Positions 13,721-25,455 of a stretch of DNA of 64,000 bases are shown one piece after another; the stretch's first letter is position 1, and each line of letters starts with the position of its first letter. Source of the stretch: Cryptomeria japonica (lineage: Eukaryota; Streptophyta; Pinopsida; Cupressales; Cupressaceae); the NCBI RefSeq assembly GCF_030272615.1, contig NC_081406.1:139029361-139093360 (forward strand), given 5' to 3'. The notes under the pieces were generated by a model that had not been told where the DNA came from, did not search any database, and worked only from the letters and a program-made list of their open reading frames with translations. The translations under genes were made by a program, and so were the position numbers.

Positions 13721-16700
13721 ATGACTTTCAAAATTATGTCTTGGAATGTAAGAGGTATTTCTCTCCCTTAGTGTAAATATGGAGTTAAGGATGCCATTCC
13801 CAAGCGAAAGCAAGAATTGTGTTTCTTCAAGAGGTTAAACCTAACGGCCTTTGTATTGCTTCTTCTCTATCCCACATATGGAGAAACACTATGTTCTTTT
13901 CTGTGACAATTAGAGAAGGTAAGATGGTGGTCATTGGGTTGGCTTTGTGAATATATAAGTCTATCATTGATAAAGGGGAGGATCCTTCACACAATAATGT
14001 GTGGGTCCTTACTTTTATCCATGGCCAACCTATTGGTTTTTTCTTAGTCTATGCACCAAATATTGCGAAAGAAAGAAGTGAGCAGTGGGAGTGGATGTCT
14101 AAAAACCTTCCCAATGTTGATTGGGTGATAGGGGATGATTTTAATATGGTGGAATATCCAAATGATTGAAGTTGGTCTAGTCACTTTAAGTTGAGAAAAT
14201 GAGAGTTTGAGAAATGGTTGTATTGTTCTCACACTATGGGAGTAATAGACCCTATCCATAATAAATATTCGTCATAATTATGAGTAGTCCACTTGGTCTA
14301 ATTATAAATTTGGGGATGAAATGAAACTTAGTAGGCTTGATAGGTTTTATTTATCCCCTAATAATCAATTAGCTCATGATTCCACTAGCCATTGTGTTAA
14401 AGTAGATTATTCTACCACACTTTCAATCACTTCCCTATCTTGTTTTATGTTACAAGGGTTCAAAAGGATATGTTGGATGCTAAATTACCATATAAACTTA
14501 ATACTTCCCATTTAAAGAATACTTCATATGCGGTTGCTCTTGCTAACCTCTGGAATTCCATCCATAAGTCTATGGAAGGAGAGTCCTATAAAGAATGGTG
14601 GCATCTTGCTATTTCTTAGTGTGCTAATTTTTTGCATGGTTATGGTAAGAGATTAGCATAGCAAAGAAAGCACAAGGAAAAATCTCTTCAAGGGAAATTA
14701 TAACATACTAGAAAGTTGTTGAATGCAAATCCTAATAATATCAATCTGTCTTTATCTCTTGTTGCCTTAGAATCCCAACTTTGTAAACTTGACATCTATA
14801 GGGAGACGTGTTAAAATAAGGGTTGATCTTAATTGGGTTAAGGAAGGAAACACAGGTTCTAAATACTTGTTCAATTTTCTAAACTACAAACATAAAAAGG
14901 AGTATATTGTGGTGATTCAAGATTATTTAGGTTCTATTATGAAGAGATTAAAGACAAGTATTTGAGAAATTTTATGAGAGCCTTTTCACAAAAGAGGCAC
15001 ATTGGCAAGACATTCAATACTTACTTGAAAACATTATTAAAGACCATATCTCCAAGAAGGTAAACATGGAATATAGTCAATCTTTAGATCATGAACTATC
15101 GATGGAGTTAGAATAAGTTGTTTTTTCAATGATTCATAACAAGAGCCCCAAGATTGATGGCCTTTCTATTGAGTTTTGTCAAATAATGTGGCCACACAAT
15201 AAAGAAAACTTTTTTTGGTTTATTTGGAAGCTCTAGAGCAAGTTTCTTTAGGGCTTAATATTAATAAAGACTTAATTAAATTCCTTCCTAAGGGAAAAAA
15301 TGAAGATGTTATCTCTAAATGGCATCCCATTACATTGCTTAATAAGTCTTACAAAATTATTGTTAAGGAATTAACTACTAGAATCAAACCTATCACAAAA
15401 ATGATAATAAGGCCTTAACAAACTAGGTTTGTTGTTGGCAGTTTTATTTTAATAAGATAATCTTATGTTGTCTTGGGAAACCATTGAGTGGGGTTGGAAA
15501 TCAAGGCATAATGCTCTCATTGTTAAGTTTCACTTTGACAAAGCTTACAATAGAACGCATTGGAGCTTCATTCTTAAGATGTTATAATGGTTGGGTTTTA
15601 GACCTAAAATACACAAACATGCTCAAATGTTATTTAATAATGCTAATGTATGACTGATAATTAACAAGTCATTAACATATACATTTACTCCATGCAATGA
15701 TCTATTAAGCAAGGTTGACCTTTGTCACCCTTCCTCTATGTGCTGGCTACAAATGTTGTTAGTTATCTGATGCAAAAATATAATCAACTGAACTTGATTG
15801 AGGTGTTTTCATCCTCAATGATGCAATTGTTCTCATTTCCCATTTCGCTAATGATAGTATGTTATTCATTCAAAATAATGAGAAGGAAATTAAAAATGTG
15901 ATGGAGGTCTTAAATATTTATTGTTTTATTTATGGTTCAAAGTTGACACATCATAAAACTAAATTTCTCATGGTGCAAACTAATCTAATTCCTTGTTGGA
16001 TACCTTAGAAATAATGGAAACAAATTAAACATGTTTGTTAAATATCTCATGGATTGTAGAAACTTGATGTCTGTTAAATTAAACATGGTTAGATTACTCA
16101 CTCTTTGAGTATTCCTTTCAAGCTTGGAGTTTCTCTTGCTGATATGTTGAACCGGTTTCTTATTAAACTGAAAAACAAACTTTGTACTTGGGAACTAACA
16201 AGATTGTCATTAGTTGGTAAGATTCAAGTGGTGAATCGTATTTATATGGCATCTCATGTTTATTATTCGTCATGTTGGATGCCCTCTTAAAAAGGCTATG
16301 AAGACTTGATTAAAATAATCTGTCACTTTTTATGGTCTAATTGGAATGGTGATGCTAGTTTTAAATCCACTTCATGGCTACATTGCATTCAACTAAAAGC
16401 TAAAGGTGGATTGGGCCTTGTGGATCCAAAAACTCAAGGTGGGTGTTTATCAGCAAAACAAATTGCTAGAGTTACGTCTAGTGATGAACCATGAAAGATT
16501 TTGGTGTGGTATCATATTATTATGGCTTCTATCAAGAGGAAATGGCACAATGTTAATTGGTTTAACAAATTTTTGTTTGCTCCATTTTTTAAGATAGAAG
16601 TTTATTTTCCACTTCAACTCATATGGAAAACATGGCAACAAGCTTGTAAATGCTTGAATTGGAAAAGTTTATCAGGTTACAAGGTTTCAGCTTCAGAACC

Positions 16701-17740
16701 TCTTCCATTTGGTGGAACAAATCAGTTCAATATCAAGGCCAACCCTTGGCAATTGCCTTTCCAAGACAAGCTCTTTATTTGTTTAATAAAGGGGTTTAAT
16801 AGTTTGGGAACATATGGGATTTCAACAATTTAGACTGGGCAACTCAGTAATTCATTAAAAACAAGTTTGGCATAAATAACAGGTCTAAAGGGTTCATTAT
16901 TTTTGTTAGATCATTGGTGCCTATAACTTAACTATAAGAATTTGCACTCCATTTCATTGTAACTTTTTTAAAGTTTGGTTATGGCTATCCAAATTCAATT
17001 CTCTTGCTTCCCAATGAATAAGATTAATTTGAATCTCCTTCCTTCTATGCAATGAATCCTAGATTGAATCTCAAGTGGAAAAGTAGATTTAAATAAAAAT
17101 AATGGAGGAATTTGAGTGCTCAAGTTTGGAAGTCAAAAGCTAAAGCTGATGCTTAGATTTTGCCTTAGAAACTCTTGTGCACTGCAAATTGCCTGTGGGT
17201 GGAAGATTGAAATATATAAAGGTCCAGCCACTTGATTGCCCTTTTTGTCAACGCAATGAAAGTCTGAAACATGTCTTTTGGGGCTATCTATAGGCTAAAA
17301 ATAAATGGAATAGAGTTTTCAAACATCTCCCTACTATGTTTTACTATGTTTTACCATGTTTTACGTCGGAAGGAAGCCAATTTGGAGTTGGGCTACATAA
17401 TAATTTTGTTGTAGGCATTATGAGACAAACTATTTTGCTTAGTATATGGAAGAATAGATGTTTGGCAATTTTTTCAAAGCAAGTTATTCATTAAGAAGCA
17501 CAAATGCATAAGTTTTACTCTAACATTATTTTCCAAATTGTCTATTTATGTTCTCATATGTTGGGGGTACCCAAAGAGATGGCGAAGATTAGTAAGCATT
17601 TGGATGCCATTAAATACCAAGCTCTTCAACTTCAAGTGAATGAAACTATGTGTTCCACACAATTGCAATGCTTAAAGTTTAATTTGCTTCATTATAATGC
17701 TATGGTGAATGTTTCCAATCTATTGTTTGTAGTATGATTT
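13721..17740 (+). pseudogene. LINE ORF2 (endonuclease, reverse transcriptase, zf-RVT), broken
   Basis: The start reads MTFKIMSWNVRG, the classic N-terminus of an APE-type LINE endonuclease. FLQEV and a YAPN...WVIGDDFNM stretch follow at about 13815-14150. The reverse transcriptase is recognisable by a NKSPKIDGL stretch (about 15140), FLPKGK...WHPITLLN-SYKI (15280-15360), VKFHFDKAYN (15525-15550), and the LVGKIQ...MASHVYYSS and GGLGLVDP blocks (16210-16440). A CPFCQRNESLKHVFWG motif (about 17240-17285) is the Cys/His module near the C-terminus. Multiple stops and frame changes mean no functional enzyme. In active relatives this protein nicks DNA and primes reverse transcription. Confidence 0.85.
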
Positions 17741-17952
17741 TGGGGTTGTTGTAATGCTATAGTTTTATTCATGTTTTTATTATGTTGTTTGGGTTTGGTT
17801 TGTTGACAATTACAATACTTAAAGTTTAATTTGCTTCATTGTAATGCTATGGTGAATGTTTCCAATCTATTGTTTGTAGTATGATTTTGGGGTTGTTGTA
17901 ATGCTATAGTTTTATTCATGTTTTTATTATGTTGCTTGGGTTTGGTTTGTTG
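17659..17952 (+). repeat. 147-bp tandem duplication in the LINE 3' region
   Basis: The sequence beginning ACAATTGCAATGCTTAAAG at 17659 starts again at 17806 with very few differences, giving a period of 147 bases. It ends about where a second tandem duplication begins. This copies the end of ORF2 and part of the 3' untranslated region. Confidence 0.9.
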
Positions 17953-18182
17953 TTTTGATTTTCTTATTTCCTTGGCAACCTATTTGTTGATCTTTCATTT
18001 GTATCTATTTTCCTTTGCTTCAATAAAAAATGTTATCATTATAGATGCAAGACTTATGTTGCTTGGGTTTGGTTTGTTGTTTTGATTTTCTTATTTCCTT
18101 GGCAACCTATTTGTTGATCTTTCATTTGTATCTATTTTCCTTTGCTTCAATAAAAAATGTTATCATTATAGATGCAAGACTT
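17929..18182 (+). repeat. 127-bp tandem duplication at the LINE 3' end
   Basis: ATGTTGCTTGGGTTTGG at 17929 recurs at 18056, so the period is 127 bases. Each unit ends CAATAAAAAATG...GATGCAAGACTTAT, which may be the 3' terminus of the element. The two units are practically identical, so this duplication is younger than the decay of the coding region. Confidence 0.9.
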
Positions 18183-18185
18183 ATT

Positions 18186-19199
18186 AGCATTTATTTCTTT
18201 CCAATATTCACATGTGTTCATTTATTTATTTGCATTGTATTTGTCATGCACGTTTTCTACCATTACCTACAAAGTTGCATGCCCAAACCAAAAACAAGAT
18301 ATTCCCAAGTAGAATTAACTCAACCCTTTATCATGCTTTTAGGAAAGAATCTACCCACAACATACATAATGAATATAAAACTCTCAAAGGCACTTAAATG
18401 CACTATCATAAAAAGGCAAAACAACATCAAGAATATATTATTTACCTCATGAATCACTTTTAATATAACCTTGCAAGGTTGTTACAGTGGTCCCATTGTC
18501 ATATATATTTGAACTAATAATACCGACAAAAAACTAGAGTGTTGCTAAAGCTGATTATCATTTTTATAAAGAAAAATATAAAACCAAACTAAACCAAGAT
18601 CTTAATAAAATGCCCCATCTCATGCCTAAATTTTAATCTTTAATGTAAGATCATTAATTTAAAATTATATACTATTAGCTTTTGAATTTAATAAAAGATT
18701 AAACAAAGTTTTGTTCTGCATAATTTTGGTTTTGATCATGTGAGATTTTCTTTTGATGTTTTTTTTATCAAATCCCACGATCATGAGAAAGAAAGCAAAC
18801 AAAAGAAATATAAGATTGTTATATCAGAGCAAATAAGATAAAAGAGGAGGATGCTATTGGGTGAACAGAACTTATTCCTAAAAAATTCTTGCCGTGTTAA
18901 GAGCTGGATAAACAGATATTTCTATTCCTTCAGCTCTCTATCATTCTCTATCATTCTGATGATAGATGATCCACCAGCATGATGGATCACAAAGTGTGAT
19001 TCCAAAAATTGATTAAAAAATACAAACAATCTCTTCCACAAACAGTAACAAGTAATTTCTTCCCCTCTTTAGAGGTGGGACACCTAGTATAGGTACAAAT
19101 AATAAATAATCAAGATCTTTCAGTGGTTTTCAGTTTGCTAGGTGACTTGTACAACTTAATTCCACATCCCCAAGATTCTTGTACGAACAATCACGCGCA
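18186..19199. other. Non-coding, between the LINE and the gene promoter
   Basis: No gene is supported. It contains AT-rich sequence and short imperfect palindromes, for example around 18730-18785 with GATCATG at both ends. It may include distal promoter sequence of the rhomboid-like gene. Confidence 0.4.
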
Positions 19200-19563
19200 A
19201 GCTTCTCCGGTGAGACACGTTAATTTGTGGCTACAGATGTTCTACAGTGAGTTCCACTGTGGCCCCAATTCTATTGGCAGTAAAGTTGTACGGTTATCCA
19301 AAAGGCAGTTAGCTTGTCTTTTTCAGCTTTTTCCCTACCCAACGTATTAACCAGATAAAACGAGTGTAGATTCGTTGTTACGTTGTAAATTTCTAAATCA
19401 TCAATGGGGGTCGAATTGAAGCTTCACTTTTCTGTTTGTTTGAGATCATCAACCTCTTGGCGAGTTGGGAGGTGATGCATTTGTGAATTCCACTGGTATT
19501 TTCCAGTAAGTTTAGAGTGTAATCTCATTTCTGTGTTTGTGAATTCGTAGATTTGTACTCAGA
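19200..19563 (+). promoter_or_regulatory. Promoter/5' leader region of the rhomboid-like gene
   Basis: This stretch lies directly before the exon 1 ATG and is less AT-rich than its surroundings. It is partly preserved in a second copy at 3590-4115, including CACGTTAAT and GTGGCCCCAAT words. That conservation suggests gene-proximal sequence, not transposon. I cannot place the transcription start or a TATA box with confidence. Confidence 0.45.
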
Positions 19564-19665
19564 ATGGGGATGGGCATTCCAGTGACAGTTTTTCTACTCG
19601 CAGTAATGCTTTTCACTTACATCAGGTTTCCACAGTTTGTTGAGGATCCCTGCACACCCAAGAAG
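19564..19665 (+). CDS. Exon 1 of a rhomboid-like membrane protein
   Basis: The ATG at 19564 opens 34 codons ending at a consensus donor (AAG|GTACAT, 19666). The intron interrupts between codons (phase 0). The peptide MGMGIPVTVFLLAVMLFTYI is a membrane segment beginning with the I-PVT pattern that opens the first helix of RHBDD1/RBL14 rhomboids. It is followed by a short loop with DPC. Joined to exon 2, the loop leads straight into HFDLKQWFLSLFNHA, at the spacing expected from the family. The N-terminus is some 20-30 residues shorter than in the relatives I know, so an upstream exon or a lineage difference is possible. Confidence 0.7.
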
Positions 19666-22600
19666 GTACATATTACCCATTTGGCTTGCATCCTGAAGCA
19701 AGGTTTCCGCAATACAAATCTAAGTTGTTTAAATTATATGACTGTAAATTTAGGATCTTATTGGATAAATATAGTATTTGGTTGTAAAGGAGGTATGCAG
19801 ATTAATCTTGATTTTCTGATAGTTATTTACTTTTTCATTTTATTTAAGAGTAGCCTGCTTTACTCCTGTCTTGGCTTCAACACTTTTTGAGATTGCCACA
19901 GTAACCTGCTCCCCTGCTTTACAACTATGGCTTTTGCCATTCCTTCAATTCAGTAAACAATGTACATGTGTTAAAATGCGTAGTACTTATGCCTGTATAC
20001 TTTAAATAAGATATCAACATGGTTTGGGCTTGTTGTTGGGTTTTGTAGGTATCGATGCACTCTTTCTTTCTCTAGGGTAATTGGTACATTTAAGTTGTAA
20101 CTATGAGGGGCTTCCAATTGTCAAAAGAGGCAGCTTTGATAACTTTCACTGTGGAAGGGGAATTGTGGAAGGGGAATTGTAGGTTATTGTGAGTGTGAGT
20201 TTAAATTTTTTTGGATTAGTTCATGTAAGTTTTTATTTTTATCAACATTTCAGATTATATTTTGTGAGTCATCGTTAAGATGATATCATTTTTTTTCTTT
20301 TGTTTTCTTATTTTGATAATAAATAATGGATTGTGATTCAAAATAATGATGAAGAAAGTTTTGTGATCCAAAATATTGTTGAAAAAAGTTCACAAAATCT
20401 AATTCATAAATTTTGAAGCTAACATTATATACTGTAAAAATTTTCAAAAAGAAATTTATTAAACACTGGAAGCTTGCTTCTCCTTTGGAGGAATTTCTCT
20501 CCTTTTAAGATTTAGTCTGCAATATAAATCTATACTCTTCCTTTCCTGATGATGGATTGCTGAACACAATCCAAAACGTTGATTCATAAAAACTTGCACA
20601 GTTTATTCAAAAGTACTATATTTTTTTACTAGATGAACTCTGGAAAAGTCATGTCTACAAATTCTAACTCAGATTTGAACCACTATATGACTCACCAATG
20701 GTAGCCTCGCCTTCCAATTAACATACCAAAGATAGTGACAATAATTTTGATACAGTTCATACCTTTTGGGAAGGAAACAATTTGGAAGCTGATTGAGTTC
20801 CTAATTTCTGTTACCTTAGAAATTCTAACTTGAATCTCTTCCCGAAGGCTGAAGTTGACGAGTATTGATACATCAACCACTTATCAGGGAAGTAGCCGTG
20901 CTGATGGTTGTTCTGTGCTAATCAATTTCAGCATTGTAGGTTTCTTTGTTTAATGGACTGGTAATTTGTTTCTCAGATGTTTGTCTGATTTTATTCAGAT
21001 TACTTTATTGGAAGGGGGTCTTGATCCTGTTTCTTTTAAAAAAGAGTTTAGTTTTGAGTACACCATTCTTGACGAACTCACTTTCCTAAGGGGGTCTCTG
21101 TATCTGGCATTCATGGTGGAAAGAATTCCCTAAATTGAAGTTGTTTATTCAGATGAACACCAATGTCGTTTACAAGTACAAAACAAGAAAATCCTTTTCT
21201 AAGTGGGCTAATTCTGTCATATTTAAAGAACGGGCCATCATTCCATGATTGGTTTCCATAAGAAATGTGGTTTTAGGGCCTCAATAAAACATTATTTATC
21301 TTAGAATTTACCTTATGAAAATCTTCCTCTAAATTAATCCCAGACAAATTTTGTGAAAATCAGGAACTTTATGTAAGCGTAACAAGAATAAGTTTAGAGG
21401 AAGATAAAGTTCTTCCACGTTTAAGAGTCAGAATAGAAACCAAACAATCAACATTAAAATTTAAATAGCATTGGGCCTCAGTGTTGGTTATGCTTAGTGT
21501 AGGAATGTCTAATGAAGCAGGATAAAGGGACCTAAAAGAAGCAGGAAAATCCATGGCATGGTTATGATTATAAACCTTGACAAATGATCATTATACAAAA
21601 TTTTATAAAAAAATTACTGTTCCATCGATTACATGTCTAGAGAAGTTTTCAAAGAAGTCTTTCATAAGTTCGAATCAGGAAGGGTTCAACACATCAGCCA
21701 AGCTTCCTGATTGCCCATGTTCAAGGTATGAATTTTATTATCATTTGTGCTGTCAATAAATTGAAGTTTGTATGAAACAAGTCAAAGTCCAAGGCTTCTT
21801 TTCATAATTATACAAGGATAGCAAAGACAATTTATTAAAATTTTGATGATGCAGAGTTAATATAATACTATTTTTCTAAGTTAGGAATTGCTATGAATGA
21901 AGATGGGTGCAAAGGGATAAAAAAATTGAAACAACAAACACTAGCATCAATGGAGATGAAATAAGAATACTGTCGTGTGAAGAATTTTTTCCTTTGTTCC
22001 AGAGGATGGCTAATTTTACAATTTTCGATAAATTTTAATTATTGAAATAAAAAATCAAATTCTGTTTTATAGTTTATGATATCAAGTAATCTGTTTTTGA
22101 GTCTGTAAATGGCTTACAATAAAGAGGACTCCTCATACTCCCAATATGTAAGAAGCACCTAATTGTGCTTCAAATACAAGGTGCACATATCCCACTCCTT
22201 ACAGGATTTGAACTTATAACTTCTCTTTCAAGAATGTTCTCGATCATTAGACCAACTCAAATATTTAGAAGACGACAAAATGAAACTTAGATTTAGACGA
22301 GTATAGATGACAAATTATAGAATAGATTTGCTAGGGGCAATGCCGAGAAACAATGGTGAGGTTGGCAGCCAAATTTACCCAGAAAATAAGTGTATCTTAA
22401 AGTGGGTTTGGATTTGTCAATATCAGAAGCAAAAATAAGCCCCCTGATTCAGCTTTTATGGTCTAGGTTTGTGTCACATCCCTACTTGTAGGTAGGGTGG
22501 GAAAGCAAATGAATGGGGACATGGGCAGAGGAATAATAGTGGTAGTGAATGAGAGTGTCATGTCATTTTTGTTTAAATTGTATATTTTAAGTTTTGATTT

Positions 22601-23069
22601 GTTTAAGCGAGTCATTTGAATAATACTAAAAGTTGATGCAATTTCAGATAAATAAACTTTAACAAATCAAAATTTATCATTATTATTTAAATTATTAGGA
22701 AGTCTGATCGATGAGAAAGTGATTGATGAGAAAGTGCTTTAAGGGTGACTAAAATTAGCATGGTTAAGTATGCTAATCAGTAGTGCTTCAATTACCCACT
22801 GACAGGCTTGCAAAATAAATGGGTGTGTGAGAAACAGATTGAGGGTACTCGGCTATGTTAACCAGGAAATTGCTATAGAGAAAAAATGACATTTACATAC
22901 AGATCAACAAACTCCCTCCATTGCACTGGTTGTTTATCTGCTCATTTATCAATTTGTGTTTTAGAATTTAGTTTGGAATCCACTTGCCAATGTTGCACTT
23001 CCCCGCCTTCTGCTGTAAGCCCTTCTCATGGTGGATCTCCTCTGCCTTCATCCTCTCCTCAGACACCCA

Positions 23070-23320
23070 TCATATCTTCACCTCCTCTTTCCATCGACCC
23101 TGCCGCATCTTTCCATTGAGCCCCTCAAGCTTAGCATTTAGTAAGTCTAATTCATCAAATCGATCTCTCATCAATTTAATTGAAGATCCACTATAGAGGA
23201 TCAAGGCTTCGCCATAAAAGGCATGTACCCTCTCTTCTCTCTTGAATTCTGTAGCCTCCAATATAAGTCTGGTCGCTAAATGTTTGAAGATCCATTGCCT
23301 AACAGCTCAGGGTCTATGTC
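23070..23320 (-). pseudogene. Short unidentified coding-like fragment
   Basis: A minus-strand frame of about 80 codons reads WIFKHLATRLILEATEFKRE and continues through a Leu/Arg/Glu-rich helix to a stop at 23070. Upstream it is cut by a TGA. Its composition is that of a real helical protein, not random AT-rich sequence, but I recognise no family. It may be a remnant of a retrotransposon or captured gene inside the intron. Confidence 0.3.
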
Positions 23321-24743
23321 CATTGCCGACCACGGTCATAAATTTAGGCTCCATTAAGTAAGGACTATCTTTTTCCTGAACATAGGTATATTCCTTAGTA
23401 AAGTTCCACAATATTTTGGTAATTGCCTTTAAGATTGATTCAATTGAAATTGGAGTGAGTATTGATTTGCAAATATATTGTTGTTATATGGGATCACTTA
23501 CTATTGACCATTAAGGTCATATTTAGTTAGAAGTGACAAGTGTGAATATTATCTAGTTAATGAGTTGGATAATGATAAGAATATTGAGTTCATAAGCTAA
23601 ATGAAATCAAAAGGTTATGTATTACTAAGTATATATATTTATATGATGATCTAATAGATGTAATGTTGTTAATTGTTGTGTGTATGACTCAAGTATTGTT
23701 CATGCTTAAAGAAAGTTTATAATTATTGTCATAAGTCTTTCAAAAGACATAATTTTTATGTGGTCTTGTTCATGCATGTTGTGTTTATGATGAAGAAGGA
23801 TGCAGTAATATAATTTGATTATGACATTAATATTATTGAACTATATAATAGTAGGGCATCTGTTGATGTGTTTTTCATGCACATGCGAACACAAAATAAA
23901 ATACCTAAAGGTACCTTATCCTCTTTTGAGCAAAGTTTCCCAACTGCTGAAGATCTCGCTGAAGGATCAGTCGAGGCAACTCCAAGGTTCTTGTATGTAG
24001 GTTCTCTACTCATGGATAAGCTCTCTGTGGTATGATGTGGTTTTGTTGGAATCACAAGGGGACTTACACTTGATGACTGAACATCTGATTTGCTTTGAAT
24101 ATTGCTGGAACACAGGATTTCACTGGTCTAGATTTTGAAAAAAAAGGAAAAGGATGAGGGCGAGGAAAGGATCTAATTCTGACACTAAGAATGTAGGAGC
24201 AATGAATAACCTTTGATGAAATTCTAACTAAGTCTTGTTTTGACATCCCAAGACCATCTCCACAAGGTTAGTGTGATCTTCGAAGGAAAATTTTATGATA
24301 TTCAGATCATCGCTACAGGCATAGACACCATCAGGTTGATGCATATCAGTGAAGAAGCGACAATTGAAGTTAAGCTTAAATTGAATGATTCCAGTTGACT
24401 ACACAAGGCAAGTCTACAATCAACAAACTGCTAGTAGTATGGATATACGAATTTCACCATCAATCAAACATATTTCTTCCACTCATCTAATAACATGAAA
24501 TCAAATATGAGAAGTATAGAGACCATGCAAATTGTTGAATCGACCCATAGATTTCACCATTTCTTCAATGAAGTGTACAAGTCTTTTACAACAACATCTT
24601 GGCAACAGTCTTTGCCTTCTCTTTCTATTCTACTTTAATTGCTATTCTATCAATTGACTATTCAATATTTCTAACTATTCACCTTCTAACTACTGACTAA
24701 CTATTGAGTAACTATTAGCCTTTGCAAATGAGGAGCCAGGGCT

Positions 24744-24750
24744 TATATAG
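24744..24750 (+). promoter_or_regulatory. TATA-box-like motif in the 5.2-kb element
   Basis: TATATAG within GGGCTTATATAGTGCC, in a locally GC-richer context about 880 bases from the element start. It is consistent with an LTR promoter. This is a weak call on its own. Confidence 0.35.
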
Positions 24751-25188
24751 TGCCCACAATACAATTCAATGGCTCAGATTAATTTGAGATGAATGGTCGA
24801 GATTTTACAATAAAAACCCTAATTAGGGTTTGTTACAACAAACTCAATTCTGACCAATAAAATAATTGCATTATTTGGACACATGTCTTCTCTGGAATAT
24901 TCGACCAATGGATAACCGGGGTAGGTACATCGAAGTTTGTGCCATCCCCAATGAGTCAGGTACATTGAATTTGGACACGCTGAGGTGGACCAATCCGACT
25001 AGAGGAGTGATGACTGGGATGCCACCTTGTCTAACACTTGTAACTTGGTAGATGCTCAATTTGATGATGCTGAGAAGCTAACTTTAATTAACTCTTCTGA
25101 AACTATTGGCTTCTTCAACGAACCCTTGCTTTAACCTCCTTTGTCTTTGATGTGCAGGATGGATGGTGTACCTTTCCTTCAAATGTTG

Positions 25189-25302
25189 AACTGGAAGAGG
25201 TCGTCTCTGATGATGTTGGACTAGAGAAGGCCATCCTTGTTGATGCTGGACTAGAGAAGGTCATCCTTGTTGATGCCGGACTGGAGAAGGTCGTCCTTGT
25301 CT
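25189..25302. repeat. 30-bp minisatellite, about 3.8 copies
   Basis: The unit GACTAGAGAAGG-C-ATCCTTG-TTGATG-TG repeats four times with small changes. On the minus strand it gives a ten-residue TRM-FSSPAS repeat in an open frame. I take that as a by-product of the 30-bp period, not as a gene. Confidence 0.85.
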
Positions 25303-25455
25303 TGGCTTGATCTTCTTTCATCTGCAAAAATAAATCAAAAGATGATTAAGGACATAATAAATTCATTTCAACATAGTATTCACACCTTAAATCATCTACA
25401 AAAGATATTAAAATGAAGTTAGTTCAAGACTCTTTCCAAGGACAAGCCTTATAAG

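Larger units (their letters stand above)
11860..18185 (+). mobile_element. Decayed plant L1-type LINE with a nested DNA transposon
   Basis: The order of parts is that of a plant non-LTR retrotransposon: a DUF4283-like ORF1 with a zinc knuckle, then an APE-type endonuclease, reverse transcriptase, and a zf-RVT-like Cys/His module. ORF1 appears to end in a TGA that overlaps the ATG of ORF2 (ATGA at 13721). Many stops and several frameshifts show the copy is old. A TIR element at 12621-13609 separates the main body of ORF1 from its last codons. The 3' region carries two successive tandem duplications. No clear target site duplication or long poly(A) tail was identified. Confidence 0.85.

Noticed and set aside
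25115-25327. 70-codon minus-strand frame with TRM-FSSPAS repeats
   Set aside because: The ten-residue repeat follows from a 30-bp minisatellite. No start context or domain supports a gene.
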